64,000 bases of DNA from Chondrus crispus (Eukaryota > Rhodophyta > Florideophyceae > Gigartinales > Gigartinaceae). A program made the position numbers and the translations under genes. The stretch spans positions 1 to 64,000 of the forward strand of contig NW_005178990.1 of NCBI RefSeq assembly GCF_000350225.1, written 5' to 3'. Below, piece after piece: positions 30,029 to 41,407 of this stretch (the first letter of the stretch is position 1; every line of letters begins with the position of its first letter). The notes below the pieces were generated by a model. That model saw only the letters and a list, made by a program, of their open reading frames with translations. It made no database searches and was not told where the DNA came from.

Positions 30029-30340
30029 ACACGTGTGATACACGTGTCAACGGCGGGGAAGGCGGCCCCGCGACGGCGGTGACCAGGGATAAAGGGCGCA
30101 GAGTCACTGCACTACACGCCGATCCGTGCTAGGGGGCACAGAGAAATAGCCCGGCCCGGGATGGGTGTGGTAGAGACTTGCGAAGAGATCTGCTCGACGA
30201 GTGTGAGGTGGGGCGCGTACTTAGGTACCCCCGTTCCCCTGGGTTGTAAGGCCAATGCTCGTTGAGCTTCTTCGACACCTTGTGACGCGAGAAGGCCTTC
30301 GACGGGGGCGTCGCAACGCAGCCCGACGGGATGAAATGAA

Positions 30341-30582
30341 AGTCGCAGCGCTACGTCAACCGTGCCGCCCGATGGCTCGAAACACCTACACCGGTTCGGT
30401 TGCAACCAACGCCGATGGCACCAACACTGGCTCGTAACACGACGGAGCCCTTCGAGGGAGACTTTGTTGCAACAGTCTCCGTCGGGAAATGGGTCACAGT
30501 AGCAGCGCTACGTCAACTGTGTCGCCCGATGGCATAGACACCTACACCGGTTCGGTCGCAACCGAGGCCGATGGCAACAACA
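30341..30582. repeat. Direct repeat, ~86 bp at ~156-bp spacing
   Basis: CAGCGCTACGTCAACYGTG and ACACCTACACCGGTTCGG recur at about 30345 and 30501 with few changes. Confidence 0.75.
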
Positions 30583-32008
30583 CAAGATAAGGTAAAAATA
30601 GGTAGAATTAGAGAAAGAAAGGAATAGGGAAATAAAGGAAAGAGAAAAGGGAACCCCCGAGCGATAGAGGATGCCGTAGGCTTAGGTAAAAGGGAGCGTC
30701 TTGGTAGAGACGGACTTCGACCAAGGCGACATTCAACTCCGGCAACTCGGGTTACCTTTACTGACTTGGTGGTCAGAGGGCTAAGGTATATATCGCCCCG
30801 CCGGAGCCACTACAGTAGCTCGCGGCGCTAGATCCTAGATCTAATCTAGTGTCAGCAAAATTAATGCCAACTAATTAACTAAATAAAATAATTAAAAATT
30901 AAAACGTGTGTGAATAAAATTATTCACACGTGTGTCCCCCCAACCAGGACTACTTTTAAAAGTATGAATTCATATCCAAATCCAAATATTTTCCTTTCTT
31001 TTCACCCCCCTGTAGAGCCCATTATTGCACTACAGGAGACGCGCCCCGGTGCGCGTAATCTTCTCCGGCAAGCGGCGGGCGAGGGCCGTCCCCTGCGTCA
31101 AGGTTTCCCGAACTGATCGGGTGGGGGCGCACGCTTCGCCCCCGTACAGACGGGTACCGTTGTAACGAAGTCGATCGTCGGGATCGACCCGCCTACCGGC
31201 AGGCGGACACAAGGTACCCCCGACAAGAAGAAAGAGGGGACCGAGACCGTTCTCGGTTACCCCAACAGGTACGAAATGCGATAATGTACCTGCAAGACTG
31301 GGTAGAGGATCCGTACCCTCTACCCACGGAGGGTCACGAAGGAGAGCCGACTCGCTTCGTCCCCCATATCCTGCGACGACCGGACGCCGCAGGTCAAGGC
31401 CCGGAAGTACCCGAATACTTCGCCAGGGCCGCTGAGCCGCAGTGGAGGAATCGTCCCGACCCACGCGGCCGGGTACCCGAAGAAGACCTGGCTGTCGATA
31501 GCCAGGAGGTTAGCTCCGATAGCACGGGTAGTTCGAAAAAAGGGTAAAGACGGTTACGTACACGCAGTCGCGTGAGCCGTCTTTTCCCCACAAACTAGAC
31601 CCGACCCCGCGTGCTCGCCAAGGACACGGGGGGTATTGTCTGATAATACATCCCCCGCTACCGGAGGCGAGCACGGGAGCTCCTGTAATGCCGATACAGG
31701 AGGGAGCGCACGTCGAGGCCTCCGAAGGCCCGACGTTAGGAGGACAAGACACCGGGACAGCCGACGTCCCGGTGAGGCTTAACGATGGCGACGGGGGCAA
31801 CGACGACCGAAAAGATTCGGTCGACCCCCTGACCCCCGCGAGCCCAAGGTCGCCGGAGAAGGGTCCGTGTCGTACGGACTCGAATAACTTTCCAGCTCAC
31901 TGATCCGCGGACGCCCCAAGAAAGGGGGAGAAGGAAACGCAAGCGGGGCCAGCACCGAAATCGAAGGCCTGGCGGAACGACCTCACCGATAAGGCCGCCC
32001 CGAAGGTT

Positions 32009-34870
32009 GTGGACGGAGTCATTTGCCTTATGACGTCGAAGATTTGGAAGGTCCTCGGCTCGATAGCCACAGAGGGAAATGCATTTAAACCCCGCACGAT
32101 CGCCGTTGATACGTGCTCGGGGTATAATCTGGTGAGGAAGGCCGACCTTCCCCCCAATTCGACGTGTTACGTCGTGCACGACGCACCTCTGCCACGATTG
32201 GCAGGCGCGAATCAGAACCCCCTCAAGCTTTCGGCCGTCGTCCGCCTGGCCGTGCGGTTGAGGAACACGGTGTTCCGAATTCCGTTCGTAGTCGCAGACC
32301 AGCTCGCCGTGCCGGTCCTCCTCGGCACGGCCTTCATCGATACGCACGTGCGATGTATCGACATCGAAGCTCAACGAATGGAGCTACGCCAAGGCGGTTC
32401 CGTCGCCATCGTGGACGGAAAGGGGGAGTCGACTCCCCCTACCAGGCGACACGGGCGACACACGGGTCGGCCAGACGTACGCGAGGAGGCCCCGCAAGCG
32501 ATCCGAATCGCCCGCTGGGTTACCATCCCCGCGATGTCAGAAGCCTGCGTGCGTGTGACAACCGCGGGGAGGGGCCTCGTGTTCCTGGAACCCAAGCCCT
32601 CACTCCAACATCGACATGGAGTGAGGCTGACGAATGGCGTCGCGAAGGTCCTACCGAATCAGACCTTCGACGTCATCGTCGCGAATTTCTCACGACGAGA
32701 AAGGAGGCTTCCGAAGCACACCGTCGTGGGATACGCGAAGCGCAGCCCCCTCGCCATCCTCACTCCCGAACGTAAGGTCGCCGAGGGGATCGCGCACGCG
32801 CTACACCTGACCGACTTGACCGATCAAGTCGGTGGGGTAGGAGTTGGCCGATCCAACTCCGACGATAAGACCACCGCCGGGAGCAGAGGGGTCGACCCGG
32901 ACGAACGGTCACCTTTATGCCAACCGACAGCGAGGGGTACTGTACTCCCCCAGCAAAAGGATCCCGAAAATCCACCGATGGATTGGGAAAAAGAGATCGA
33001 CCTGTCATACATCGACGATGACAAGCTCCGTGGCCACGTACTCGAGATGCTCCGTAAGCACTCGAGTCTGTGGAGCGGTGGGCTTGGAACGATCCAAGCC
33101 ACGGAGCACCGCATTCCCCTCGAACCGGGAACGAAACCGATTCGTTCTATGCCCTATCAGAAGGGCCCGGCCATGCGCGAAATGGTCGCGAAGGAGGTCA
33201 ACAAGATGTTGAACGCAGGGGTTATCGAACCCGCGAGCACCGAGTGGGCGTCCCCCGTGGTGCTCGTACCGAAGAAAGACGGCCCTCTTCGGTTCTGCGT
33301 GGACTACCGGCGTCTCAACGCGAAGACCGCAGCGGATTCGTATCCGCTGCCACGGATGGACAACTGCATCGACTCGTTAGGAGATGCAGCCGTCTTCACC
33401 ACGTTGGACTGCAATTCCGGTTATTGGCAGATCCCGGTCGCTCCGGAAGACCGGGATAGGACCACGTTTACGACGCACATGGGCATGTTTCGCCACTTGC
33501 GCATGCCGTTTGGACTCACAGGGGCACCGGCCACCTTCTAACATGCGCTCGACATAATACTCTTCGGAGTCCGCTGGCAAATATGCCTCGTCTATCTCGA
33601 CGACGTGATCGTGTTCTCCCGTATGCAAGGAGAACACGCGAGGCATCTCGATACCGTTTTGAGCTTACTGCGGAGTTCCGGTATCTCCCTTCAGCTCAAG
33701 AAGTGCAGCTTCTTCCGACCGAAGGTGCACTACCTGGGGCAAGTCATCTCCGCAGGCAAGTTGAGCGTGGCTGATACGGCGGCCGACGCTTTCAAGACGT
33801 TCACGTTCCCGAGGACGTTGACGCAAGTGCGCGCGTTCCTCGGGGCGTGTAACGTATACCGCCGAATCGTTAAGGGGTTCCCTAAGATTGGGCGTCCTCT
33901 GACGGACATGACGCGCAAGGATTCGGATCCCGATTTCTATAACCCCACGGAGCTGCAACTTCAGGCGTTCGAGAACCTTAAGAAGTGCATGATAGCTCCG
34001 CCGATCCTCGCATTGCCCCGACACGGTCGTCCGTACATGATAGACACCGACGCGAGTGCCTACCAACTCGGCTGCACCTTACTTCAGGAGCACGAAGAGC
34101 CGAACGACTGGCGCTCCGTGGGGTATTGGTCGTACTCGCTGTCCAATAGTGAGCGCAACTACAGCGCTACCGAACGTGAGTGCTTCGCTGTAGTGTGGGC
34201 CGTCCGCACACTACGGCCCGTACGTAGAAGGCACGAAGTTCACCGTACGGACGGACCATGACGCCCTCCGATGGCTCATCTCACTCACCGAGAGTTCCGG
34301 AAGACTCACCCGGTGGCGGCTACGTCTGGCTGAATACGATTTCACCATTCAGTACCGCCCCGGACGCGTGCATCAGGTGCCCGATGCCCTGTCACGACTC
34401 GTGTCGCCGAAGGTTGCCGATGACCCTCGCCCCACCGTCGAGGTGGATGACGACATCCCCACTTTCGACGAGGGCACGACAGTTCGAGACGTATCGAACG
34501 AGCTCGCGGACGACGCTTGTACCACGAGCTGTGATCATCAGGCCGTCCATGTCTTCGTAACGACACGGAACCAAGCCGAAGCCCGGACAAGGACGCGCGA
34601 CGAACCGCGAGGTGACGACGAAGCCCCCGCTCTCCAAGGACCCAATTCGTTTTGGGAGGAGAACGACGAGTGCGACGCCGCCGACATCCAGCGAGCCGAA
34701 GACCCCGAGGCTGGAGCGCTCGACTCCCCGGTCGCCCCACCGCAGGACGACCTGCCCGCCCCTCTTACGATAGAGGAGATAGCCGAGGAGCAACGCGTGG
34801 ATGACTTCTGCCAACCGTTTTTGCACGACAGTCAGAGTCCCGGGACTCCGCGTTCTTCGAGGACCACCAA
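32009..34870 (+). pseudogene. gypsy-1 protease, reverse transcriptase and RNase H
   Basis: The protease motif is IAVDTCSGYNLVRK, where DTGS is usual, followed by a LLGTAFIDTHV flap region. RT: WASPVVLVPKKDG, FCVDYRRLNAKT, FTTLDCNSGYWQI (catalytic Asp kept), RMPFGLTGAPATF, then TAA at 33539-33541, then LVYLDDVIVFS in the same frame. The stop fits CAA changed to TAA. RNase H: MIDTDASAYQLGC, YSATERECFAVVW. A frameshift near 34210 moves RTDHDALRWLISLT into another frame. The linker to integrase is Glu/Asp-rich. The polyprotein is broken at two places. Confidence 0.85.
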
Positions 34871-34873
34871 GGG

Positions 34874-36070
34874 GTGCTCAAACGGAGACACCCCTTCGAC
34901 CCTGATACCGTTCAGGTGGTGGTACCTCGGACGCTCCGCGCCAGGCTCCTTCGCCTGTGCCACAACCCGGCCATCGCAGGGCACCTGGGGCAGAACCGTA
35001 TGTACTACGCACTTCGACGCGAGTACTACTGGCCCCACCTGGCTGCAGACGTCGCAGCTACGGTGCGAGGGTGTCAAACCTGCGCGATGAACCGGGTGAG
35101 GCTGAAGAAACATCTCAACCGATTGAGATTGTTTCCAGCTACGAGGCCTCTCGAGAGCCTCGCGATCGACATCTTGGGGCCGCTCCCCAAGACGAAGACA
35201 GGAAAACGGTTCCTGCTCGTGATTACGGACCGCTTCAGTAAGCTAACGCAAGTCGTTGCGCTCCGCACGACAACAGCGCACACGGTCGCAGTTGCGTTCT
35301 GCGACTCGTGGGTGTTCAAGTATGGCGTCCCTCGCACGTTGCTTTCGGACAACGGCCCTCAGTTTAATGCCAAGTTCTTTCACAGCACGTGCCGCGTTCT
35401 GGGATTAACGAATTTGTACACTTCGGCGTACCATCCCCAGACGAACGGGCTAGTCGAACGATATAACCGAACAATCGCCTCGATGCTGAGGAACTACGTG
35501 GGTGAACACCAGGAAGACTGGGATGTGTACGTGGGGCCGCTTACGTATGCGTACAACTCCCACGTACATCGCACCACACGCACCACGCCGTTTGAGCTCG
35601 TGCTCAGCAGGCGACCGCCGGAGTTTTCTCTCCGACGGGCGGACGGCGACGCACCCCCTTCCGATAGGGGGAACCAACGTGCCCAGTTCCTCAAGACCTT
35701 GGATTCGACTATCCAAAAGGCCTACGGGAGCCTGCTTCGGACGCAGGCGCGCTACAAGCGCGACTTCGATAAGCGCATACGACGTATTAATTCCCGGCTC
35801 CGTCCCAGGGAATACGTATATCTCAACGCCACCGACGGGGCAAAGAGATCAAACAAGCTCGCCTCGCCCGCTGTCAGACACTACCGCGTGCTCGCCAATG
35901 ACAGCCGAACCATCACGATCGATCGTGATGGGGTCACCGAGCGAGTCTCGGCCGACCGCTGCGTGTACGCGACGTCTCCGATAGACGCGCCACGAGCGAG
36001 TACGACGACCCGCGGGACCTCGCCGATAAGGTCACCGCGAGAACCCAGTATGCCGTCGAACGGCTACTGA
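34874..36070 (+). CDS. gypsy-1 integrase
   Basis: About 398 open codons. Zinc domain: HNPAIAGHLGQNRMYYALRR..C-x2-C (GCQTCA). Catalytic core: LESLAIDILGPLP (Asp), RTLLSDNGPQFN (Asp), HPQTNGLVERYNRTI (Glu). A GPY/F-like C-terminal part follows. ATG 34874 lies in a frame that reads in from RNase H; a frameshift just upstream separates them. Integrase inserts element cDNA into chromatin. All DDE residues are present in this frame. Confidence 0.85.
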   Translation: MLKRRHPFDPDTVQVVVPRTLRARLLRLCHNPAIAGHLGQNRMYYALRREYYWPHLAADVAATVRGCQTCAMNRVRLKKHLNRLRLFPATRPLESLAIDILGPLPKTKTGKRFLLVITDRFSKLTQVVALRTTTAHTVAVAFCDSWVFKYGVPRTLLSDNGPQFNAKFFHSTCRVLGLTNLYTSAYHPQTNGLVERYNRTIASMLRNYVGEHQEDWDVYVGPLTYAYNSHVHRTTRTTPFELVLSRRPPEFSLRRADGDAPPSDRGNQRAQFLKTLDSTIQKAYGSLLRTQARYKRDFDKRIRRINSRLRPREYVYLNATDGAKRSNKLASPAVRHYRVLANDSRTITIDRDGVTERVSADRCVYATSPIDAPRASTTTRGTSPIRSPREPSMPSNGY

Positions 36071-36240
36071 GACATCGAGTCATGGAAGACGGAACTACGG
36101 AGTTCCTCATCAAGTGGGCGGATTAAGACACACCCACTTGGACTGCGCCGACTCAAGTACCGGAGGATTTGGTGTCTCGTCACGCCCAACCCCTCCGGAG
36201 ACGTACCGGCAGAGACCTCACCCAAACCGTGAACGCGGAC
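36027..36240 (+). pseudogene. Chromodomain-like C-terminus of integrase
   Basis: In the frame next to that of the integrase end: TQYAVERLLRHRVMEDGTTE followed by FLIKWAD, TAA at 36118 region, then DTPTWTAPTQVPEDLVSRHA. The Y-V-E-x-L-L...FLIKW...TW pattern is a chromodomain, which targets chromoviral integrase to modified histones. A frameshift and a stop break it. Confidence 0.65.
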
Positions 36241-36250
36241 GTTCACGCTT

Positions 36251-36260
36251 AAGGGGGGGG
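36251..36260 (+). promoter_or_regulatory. Upstream polypurine tract
   Basis: AAGGGGGGGG preceded by GCGGACGTTCACGCTT, nearly the same context as the tract before the 3' LTR (GCGGACGTCCCCGCT). Plus-strand priming should start at such a site directly before an LTR, yet the LTR is 4.46 kb away. Confidence 0.55.
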
Positions 36261-39200
36261 CCCTCAACCGCTCCTTCGCGGATTAACCCCAGCCTGCACG
36301 AACAGGCTAAAAGAGGAAGCGAAGGAGGACGGTGGACCCTATCGGAGGGTCACAGCCGGGGACGTGTTCAAGTCAAGTCGTCTTGACTTCTCGGACGTCA
36401 AGGACGCGATACATAAGAACAGGACAGTACGAACTGCCTGAAAAAATGTTGGGCCCTCGTAATGACCGACATTCCGAGGACCGCAAAACCCCGTTCGGAT
36501 CGGAAAAGTCGGACGACCCCCCCTCGAACAGGATTGCCGGACGATCCGTTAAGTCCAGCAACAACGGCGAGGAGGGGCGCCCGACGAACGAGGCGATCCG
36601 CGGTGGAATCACGACAGCCCCTCGGTGGGCGGAGCATGCGACCAGAATGCCCGTCGCTTGTGTCTCGGAATATCCGAGAAGGTGGAGGCTCACGTGAAGC
36701 CATCAATCAGCATCCGGGTTAGACAGCCCGGCAGAAGACCGGATCATGGTCCTTTCGGTTTGGGTTGTGTGCGAGAAGACGCGCGAAACGCGCAGGCAGA
36801 CGCGCAGGCAGACGCGCAGGCGAGGGGAGCGGCGTCAGGAGAACGCGCGCTAGGGCCGTTCAATAAGAGCGAGGAAGCGAGAGCAACTCAGTCGGAGGGG
36901 CTCCAATATATGCGCACGGACGCGAGACACTTCAAAACCGCCGCCGAGACATGCCCCGTAATAAGAAAAATTACGGGGGAGGAGAAGGTTACACGTGAGC
37001 GACGTCGGAAGTGCGCGCCATGCACCAACACCGATTGCGTCATCACCAAATCACTCCCGCCACCATACCCCGAAAAAGACCAAAAAATTAAGGGGGAGAA
37101 ATTACAGCAGCACGTGCGCAGCGTGCACAGGTACTGCACTCCATACGATCAGCAAAGAAAAGGCAGACCGCGCTGCGCGAGGGTACAACGGGTACCAGCA
37201 GGAGGTACACACGTCCGCCCCCTGACCGGAAAGGGAGGCGGGCGTGAGGTTGAATCGTACGCCCGCATCGAGCGGGTGACTCGAAAGCCCGACGCGCCAC
37301 AAGCCGACCGATCGGCCCTCCCTCCTGGTCCCCTTCTCACGCGGACCACGGCGCACCGGTTGAGCGAGTGGCCCGAGCCACCCTCCTGCAAGCGACGACG
37401 CCCGGGATGCCCACGGCGGAGGAAGGGACGAGCGCGAGTCACTCACGTGCTTTCGAGCCCTCGCTACCGAAGTGGAGGGGCACAGTAGGTTGCGCAACCG
37501 ATGCAACTGTCCGCCGCAAGGGCGTGATTACGCCACCGCGTGCACTCCGCACGACGCGTCGTAGTCGCGACGTAGAGTGCGACCACGGATAAAGACGGCT
37601 CCATGGCCGATCACGTCGAGCCGGGTACCCGCTTCGAGGTCCGCACCTCGAAAACAACGGAGTTCACATACTCGACGGACGAGACGCCGTTGTGCGGGGC
37701 CTCGACGGGGGTCTTCCCGAAAGGCCCTGTGCTCTTGCCCCAGACGAAGAGCACGCGACGCCCCCTCGTGAGACGACTGCTGAGGGGAGCTCGTCACGCC
37801 CGCTTCTCTCGAAGAGGCCCTCGACAGTTGCGACACCGTACCTGCACGCTCTGTACCTCGCCCCTCTCTCTCGAAAGGAGGCCTTCCAGGACCGACCACG
37901 AACAGAAGCGCCGGAAGGCCAACCACGAAGCCTTAGCGGGCGCCATTGCCGAGGGCGCTGGACGGCGTCCCTTCTCGTCCGTACACGAATCGGGACGGGA
38001 TGAAGATGAACCGATAACCGGCACAACCGCACGCGCCGACCCCGCCAACACTCCCCGACGGCCCATTTTCCTTCTTCGCGAAAGCGGGCATAGAGACCAA
38101 GACAAACCCGCCCCACGTCGGCGCCTAGGGCGGAACGGAATGAGGTATCGCCAGAGCACCGACGAAACAAGACGTTCCAATTTGTCGCCAGCAACGGCGT
38201 GCTCGTATGAACGCAAGTACGAAGGTAGGACTTCGCGCACCGGACGCGGCAGTGGTGAGAGAAGGTCCGTCCGCCGTTGCACAAGACGTTGCTCTACGAA
38301 CCGATGCGGTCAATTGTTGTTACAGTATGACGGAGCACGTGAACGAGCAGCCAGCCCGAACGCACCCTCTCGCCAGGATCCTGGTTGAGCCCCCGAAGGT
38401 GGCAAAACCTCGACGACATAAAAGGGGAAAGGGAAAGGGGCACGACCGAACGTTCTCCCCGACTTCGACTTGACGGTGAAACTCGGCAGGGTCCCAGCTC
38501 GCGTCGAAGGAGAGGAGAGTGGCTTGAGGCCCATCATGCGCTTCATCGGATAGGACTCATCGCGATGGTGGCTGTGGACAGGCGATAAAACGTTCAAGGA
38601 CGTCCCAACGGAGGAGACGGGCGCGACTGTGTTCGATTGGAGTAACGCCGTGAGCGGTTACGACAACGACGGCGATCGGGACATCTTCATGGTCGGCGAG
38701 CTCGACTTCCTCGCATTTGGCGGCACCGATTAACCCCCCCAACCCTCATATACAAAAACGAGGAATGCACCGAGACGTTTCGTACGACACGACGTCGTGG
38801 GGCGGGCTGGTCGTCGGAGCCGGAGCACAGAAACGCAAGGTGGATTTGAAGGACTCCGGAATGGACCGCAACGATGCAAGCGACGATAGCCCTCTTGTGC
38901 GTCCTCTTCGGCGGAAGCAAAGGATCCGGGCACAGTGTCAGGGGCGCGCAAGCGAATTAAGGCGAGTGGAACAGAAGAGTAGGGGGAGTTGGACGTACAC
39001 AAAGTGGTTCGAATGAGGGGATCATGCGACGTGGGAGCTCCAGACGAATTCCCCACATGGGATCCGATCTGAGATTGTCGAGAGAAGTTTTTAAAAAAAG
39101 CGCAGAGACACGAAATGGACAAAGGCAGCGTAGGTACCCGACAGTGGAGAGAACCAAAAAGCCAAGCGAGGGAGGAAATCCGAGAAGAACACAAAAACGG

Positions 39201-40707
39201 TGGTACGAAAACATTACCGAAAAGAGCAGCTTCAGCGTCCGCTTGGTAGCTTACGAGTACGTCGCCCGAGGATGGGATTTCCTCAAGCGTATGGAATAAC
39301 AATTCCGAGCCAGCAGAGGTCGATGGAAAGCTGAGAGCGGGTGTTGTTGACATCTCATGCGAACCCGCCAAAGCCGCTCATTCGTCAGAGGGATGACCTG
39401 GACCCCCCCAGGGCCTTTTTTGCGACTGAGAAGAAGACACTGAGTAAAAGGGATCCACGAAACGAGCCGGATGCCCATGCCGGCCCGCCGCTCGGTTCAT
39501 CGCCCTTGCAGCCGAGTTCATCGCACGCGGCCGGGAATGCGGTTTCCGCAAGAATGACTCTGAACGTGAAAGCGGATGCGCATGGGAGAACGTGCCCAGA
39601 TGACTTTTCCGACCGTAGGAGAACAGTGTTATGTCGTGCGTTCTTGAGATACCTTCAAACCATCCTACGGACTCAAGGCGGATGCGAGGGGCATAAAAAA
39701 TGCCGCGACGTCAGTTAGATACGTTGCGTATGTTGACTTCGCTTACTTGGCCAGGGCCATGCCGGGCCTGCAAAAGCTCTCTCGTTTCCAACGATGCAGT
39801 AGCGAGCGACCAACATGGCGAGCAAACACTGACTGCGAGCGTCTCGGTCATGCCGGGCCCTATTTCGCACTGTACTTCCGTCGAGGGAGAGCGAATCCCA
39901 GAACAAAGCTTTGACGACACTTCGGCTCACGTGAAAACGACGACTGAAGATGCAACAGCAAAGCACACACGGGAGGGTGATAATCGGGGCGGCGCCAAGG
40001 AGAGAAACTACAGAAAGGATGTCTAACTGCTCTTTGAAGCCCTCCTGATGACCACGATTAATCTGGGTTATTTCTCGCACCACACACAAGTTCGTTGAGT
40101 CTGTTTATAAGGGAATGGCGTCGAAGTCACGCAATCTCCGATCGCCCACGAGGGGCCGTGGTCTTGTCGCCTCACCGGACACGGACTGCACGGCATAGGG
40201 ACCACCAAACGGCTTTTCCGAGCGGTCTCCCCTGCTGCGCTGGGAGCAGGCCACTCGGGGCGCCGAGTTTGTCTACCACATCCGCTCTCAGAAATTGCTG
40301 ACGCCCGCATCGCCGGCGTGAACCGTCCACGACAGCAGGTCCACCGCCGTAGACACCGCTACATTTTGCGGCGTGGCGCGGCTGCTCTGAGCACGTCGAG
40401 CTGCTTGTCGCACGGGCCGCAAGTGACGGCACAGGCCGCCCGCCGCTTTTGCCGCGGACGGTGAGCATATGGCAGCTGGGGACGAGTTGCTTCGGGAAGG
40501 GGATTTGCTGGGATGTGAAGGCATGGCGGGAGGTATGTCGGGAAGGGAGATGGCCCCGGGAGATCGGACAGTGTGGAAGAGACCACAGTTCCTACGAACA
40601 GGAAGGGGCTCTGAAAAGGCACTCTGGAATCAAGAACAAAAGCGCGAGAGGGCTCGGGACAAGGAAAGTCTTCCCCTCACACCGACGTGGACGCGGACGT
40701 CCCCGCT
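36261..40707 (+). other. 4.4-kb extra segment between two polypurine tracts of gypsy-1
   Basis: No retroviral domain. Many short overlapping frames on both strands (for example 36625-37488 and 37603-38388) lack recognisable motifs. A Gln/Ala/Asp repeat (CGCAGGCAGA x3) lies at about 36798. An FG-GAP-like fragment lies at 38566-38733. It may be captured host DNA, a nested element, or an extra 3' module. Confidence 0.5.
38566..38733 (+). pseudogene. FG-GAP/VCBS-repeat-like fragment inside the gypsy element
   Basis: Frame ending at TAA 38731: GDKTFKDVPTEETGATVFDW then SGYDNDGDRDIFMVGELDFL. The phrase TFKDVxxExG...YDNDGDxDIF is the calcium-binding FG-GAP/VCBS repeat of integrin-alpha-like extracellular proteins. 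No start codon is in frame. It is most simply a host gene piece carried by the element. Confidence 0.5.
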
Positions 40708-40716
40708 AAGGGGGGG
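40708..40716 (+). promoter_or_regulatory. Polypurine tract before 3' LTR
   Basis: AAGGGGGGG followed by CCG and the LTR start TGTAG at 40720. Confidence 0.65.
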
Positions 40717-40719
40717 CCG

Positions 40720-41402
40720 TGTAGTATACCCCCCCTGGGGCTTTTTAGTTAGATTAGATCAACAACGGGATCTAATACTGTAGAGCCCGATGCTCTACAG
40801 TATTACCGCACGTGGCCACGTGTACTCCTCGGGTACAGGGCGCACGCATGCACACGTGCACACGTGTACCGCTCGCGACGGAAGCGCGCGCACACACGTG
40901 TACTGTCAGCCACGATGGCTGACAGTCTTACAGTACGGTCCGATCTGTACTACAGTAGTCCACTACAGTACTTCGGTGCTGCAGTGTTATAGATTGTTTT
41001 ATATATTGAATATGGAGCGGACCGGCGGCGGTGGAGGAGGACAAGCACGGACTTGTCACCCACCGACCGTCAAGGTCCGTCTTCCAGCTTACCTAACACG
41101 CGCGATCGGTCTTCGCGCGCGTTAAACGGGACAAAGCGGGTAGGGGACACACGCGTACGCGAGCGAGCCTAGATCCGCCTCCGCCCGTCAGCGCTGGTAC
41201 GTTACCCAGCGCTGCTCCGGGGCGTCGACGCGTGGATCGGCCCGCGCGTACGCTCGTCTTCGACCGTCCCGCTCTACCACGCTACCAGGGCCCGCTTCCC
41301 TGTCTCGTTAGCTGTGTGTTCTCCCTCTCTTCTCCCCCTCCGAAGGGTCTACGTCGAGCTAAAGCATACACCCCTCTACGTCAGGGGGGTGTTTATGCTA
41401 CA
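40720..41402 (+). repeat. gypsy-1 3' LTR (683 bp)
   Basis: Ends CTACA at 41402. Has an extra CACACGTG insertion near 40857 relative to the 5' LTR, giving four CACGTG hexamers. Confidence 0.9.
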
Positions 41403-41407
41403 CTAAC

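Larger units (their letters stand above)
29764..30050. promoter_or_regulatory. Array of nine CACGTG (G-box-like) hexamers
   Basis: CACGTG occurs nine times within about 290 bp, usually as ACACGTGT, along with two long perfect palindromes. CACGTG is the core bound by many bHLH and bZIP factors; a regulatory role here is inference. Confidence 0.5.
29044..32008. other. gag-pol spacer of gypsy-1, repeat-rich, no confident gene
   Basis: Nearly 3 kb that has no counterpart in gypsy-2, where protease follows gag directly. Contains a Gln-rich end frame (to 29166), the CACGTG array at 29764-30050, two perfect palindromes, an 86-bp duplication at 30341-30582, and TATA-like stretches near 29643 and 30784. 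It may hold a decayed nested LTR. Frames at 31284-31547 and 31688-31903 resemble no family I know. Confidence 0.5.
26139..41402 (+). mobile_element. 15.3-kb chromovirus-type Ty3/gypsy element inserted in the hAT gene
   Basis: LTRs 26139-26814 and 40720-41402, TGTAG...CTACA ends, flanking 5-mers CCAAC (26134-26138) and CTAAC (41403-41407), i.e. a target duplication with one change. Order: gag, spacer, protease-RT-RNase H, integrase, chromodomain, polypurine tract, 4.4-kb extra segment, second polypurine tract, LTR. The order RT before integrase and the chromodomain place it among chromoviruses. Several stops and frameshifts make this copy inactive. About 15 kb is far longer than the usual 5-7 kb. 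Confidence 0.9.

Noticed and set aside
36625..38388. 287- and 261-codon frames inside the gypsy 3' segment
   Set aside because: Arg-rich, no motifs, overlapped by equally long frames in other phases; typical of high-GC non-coding DNA.
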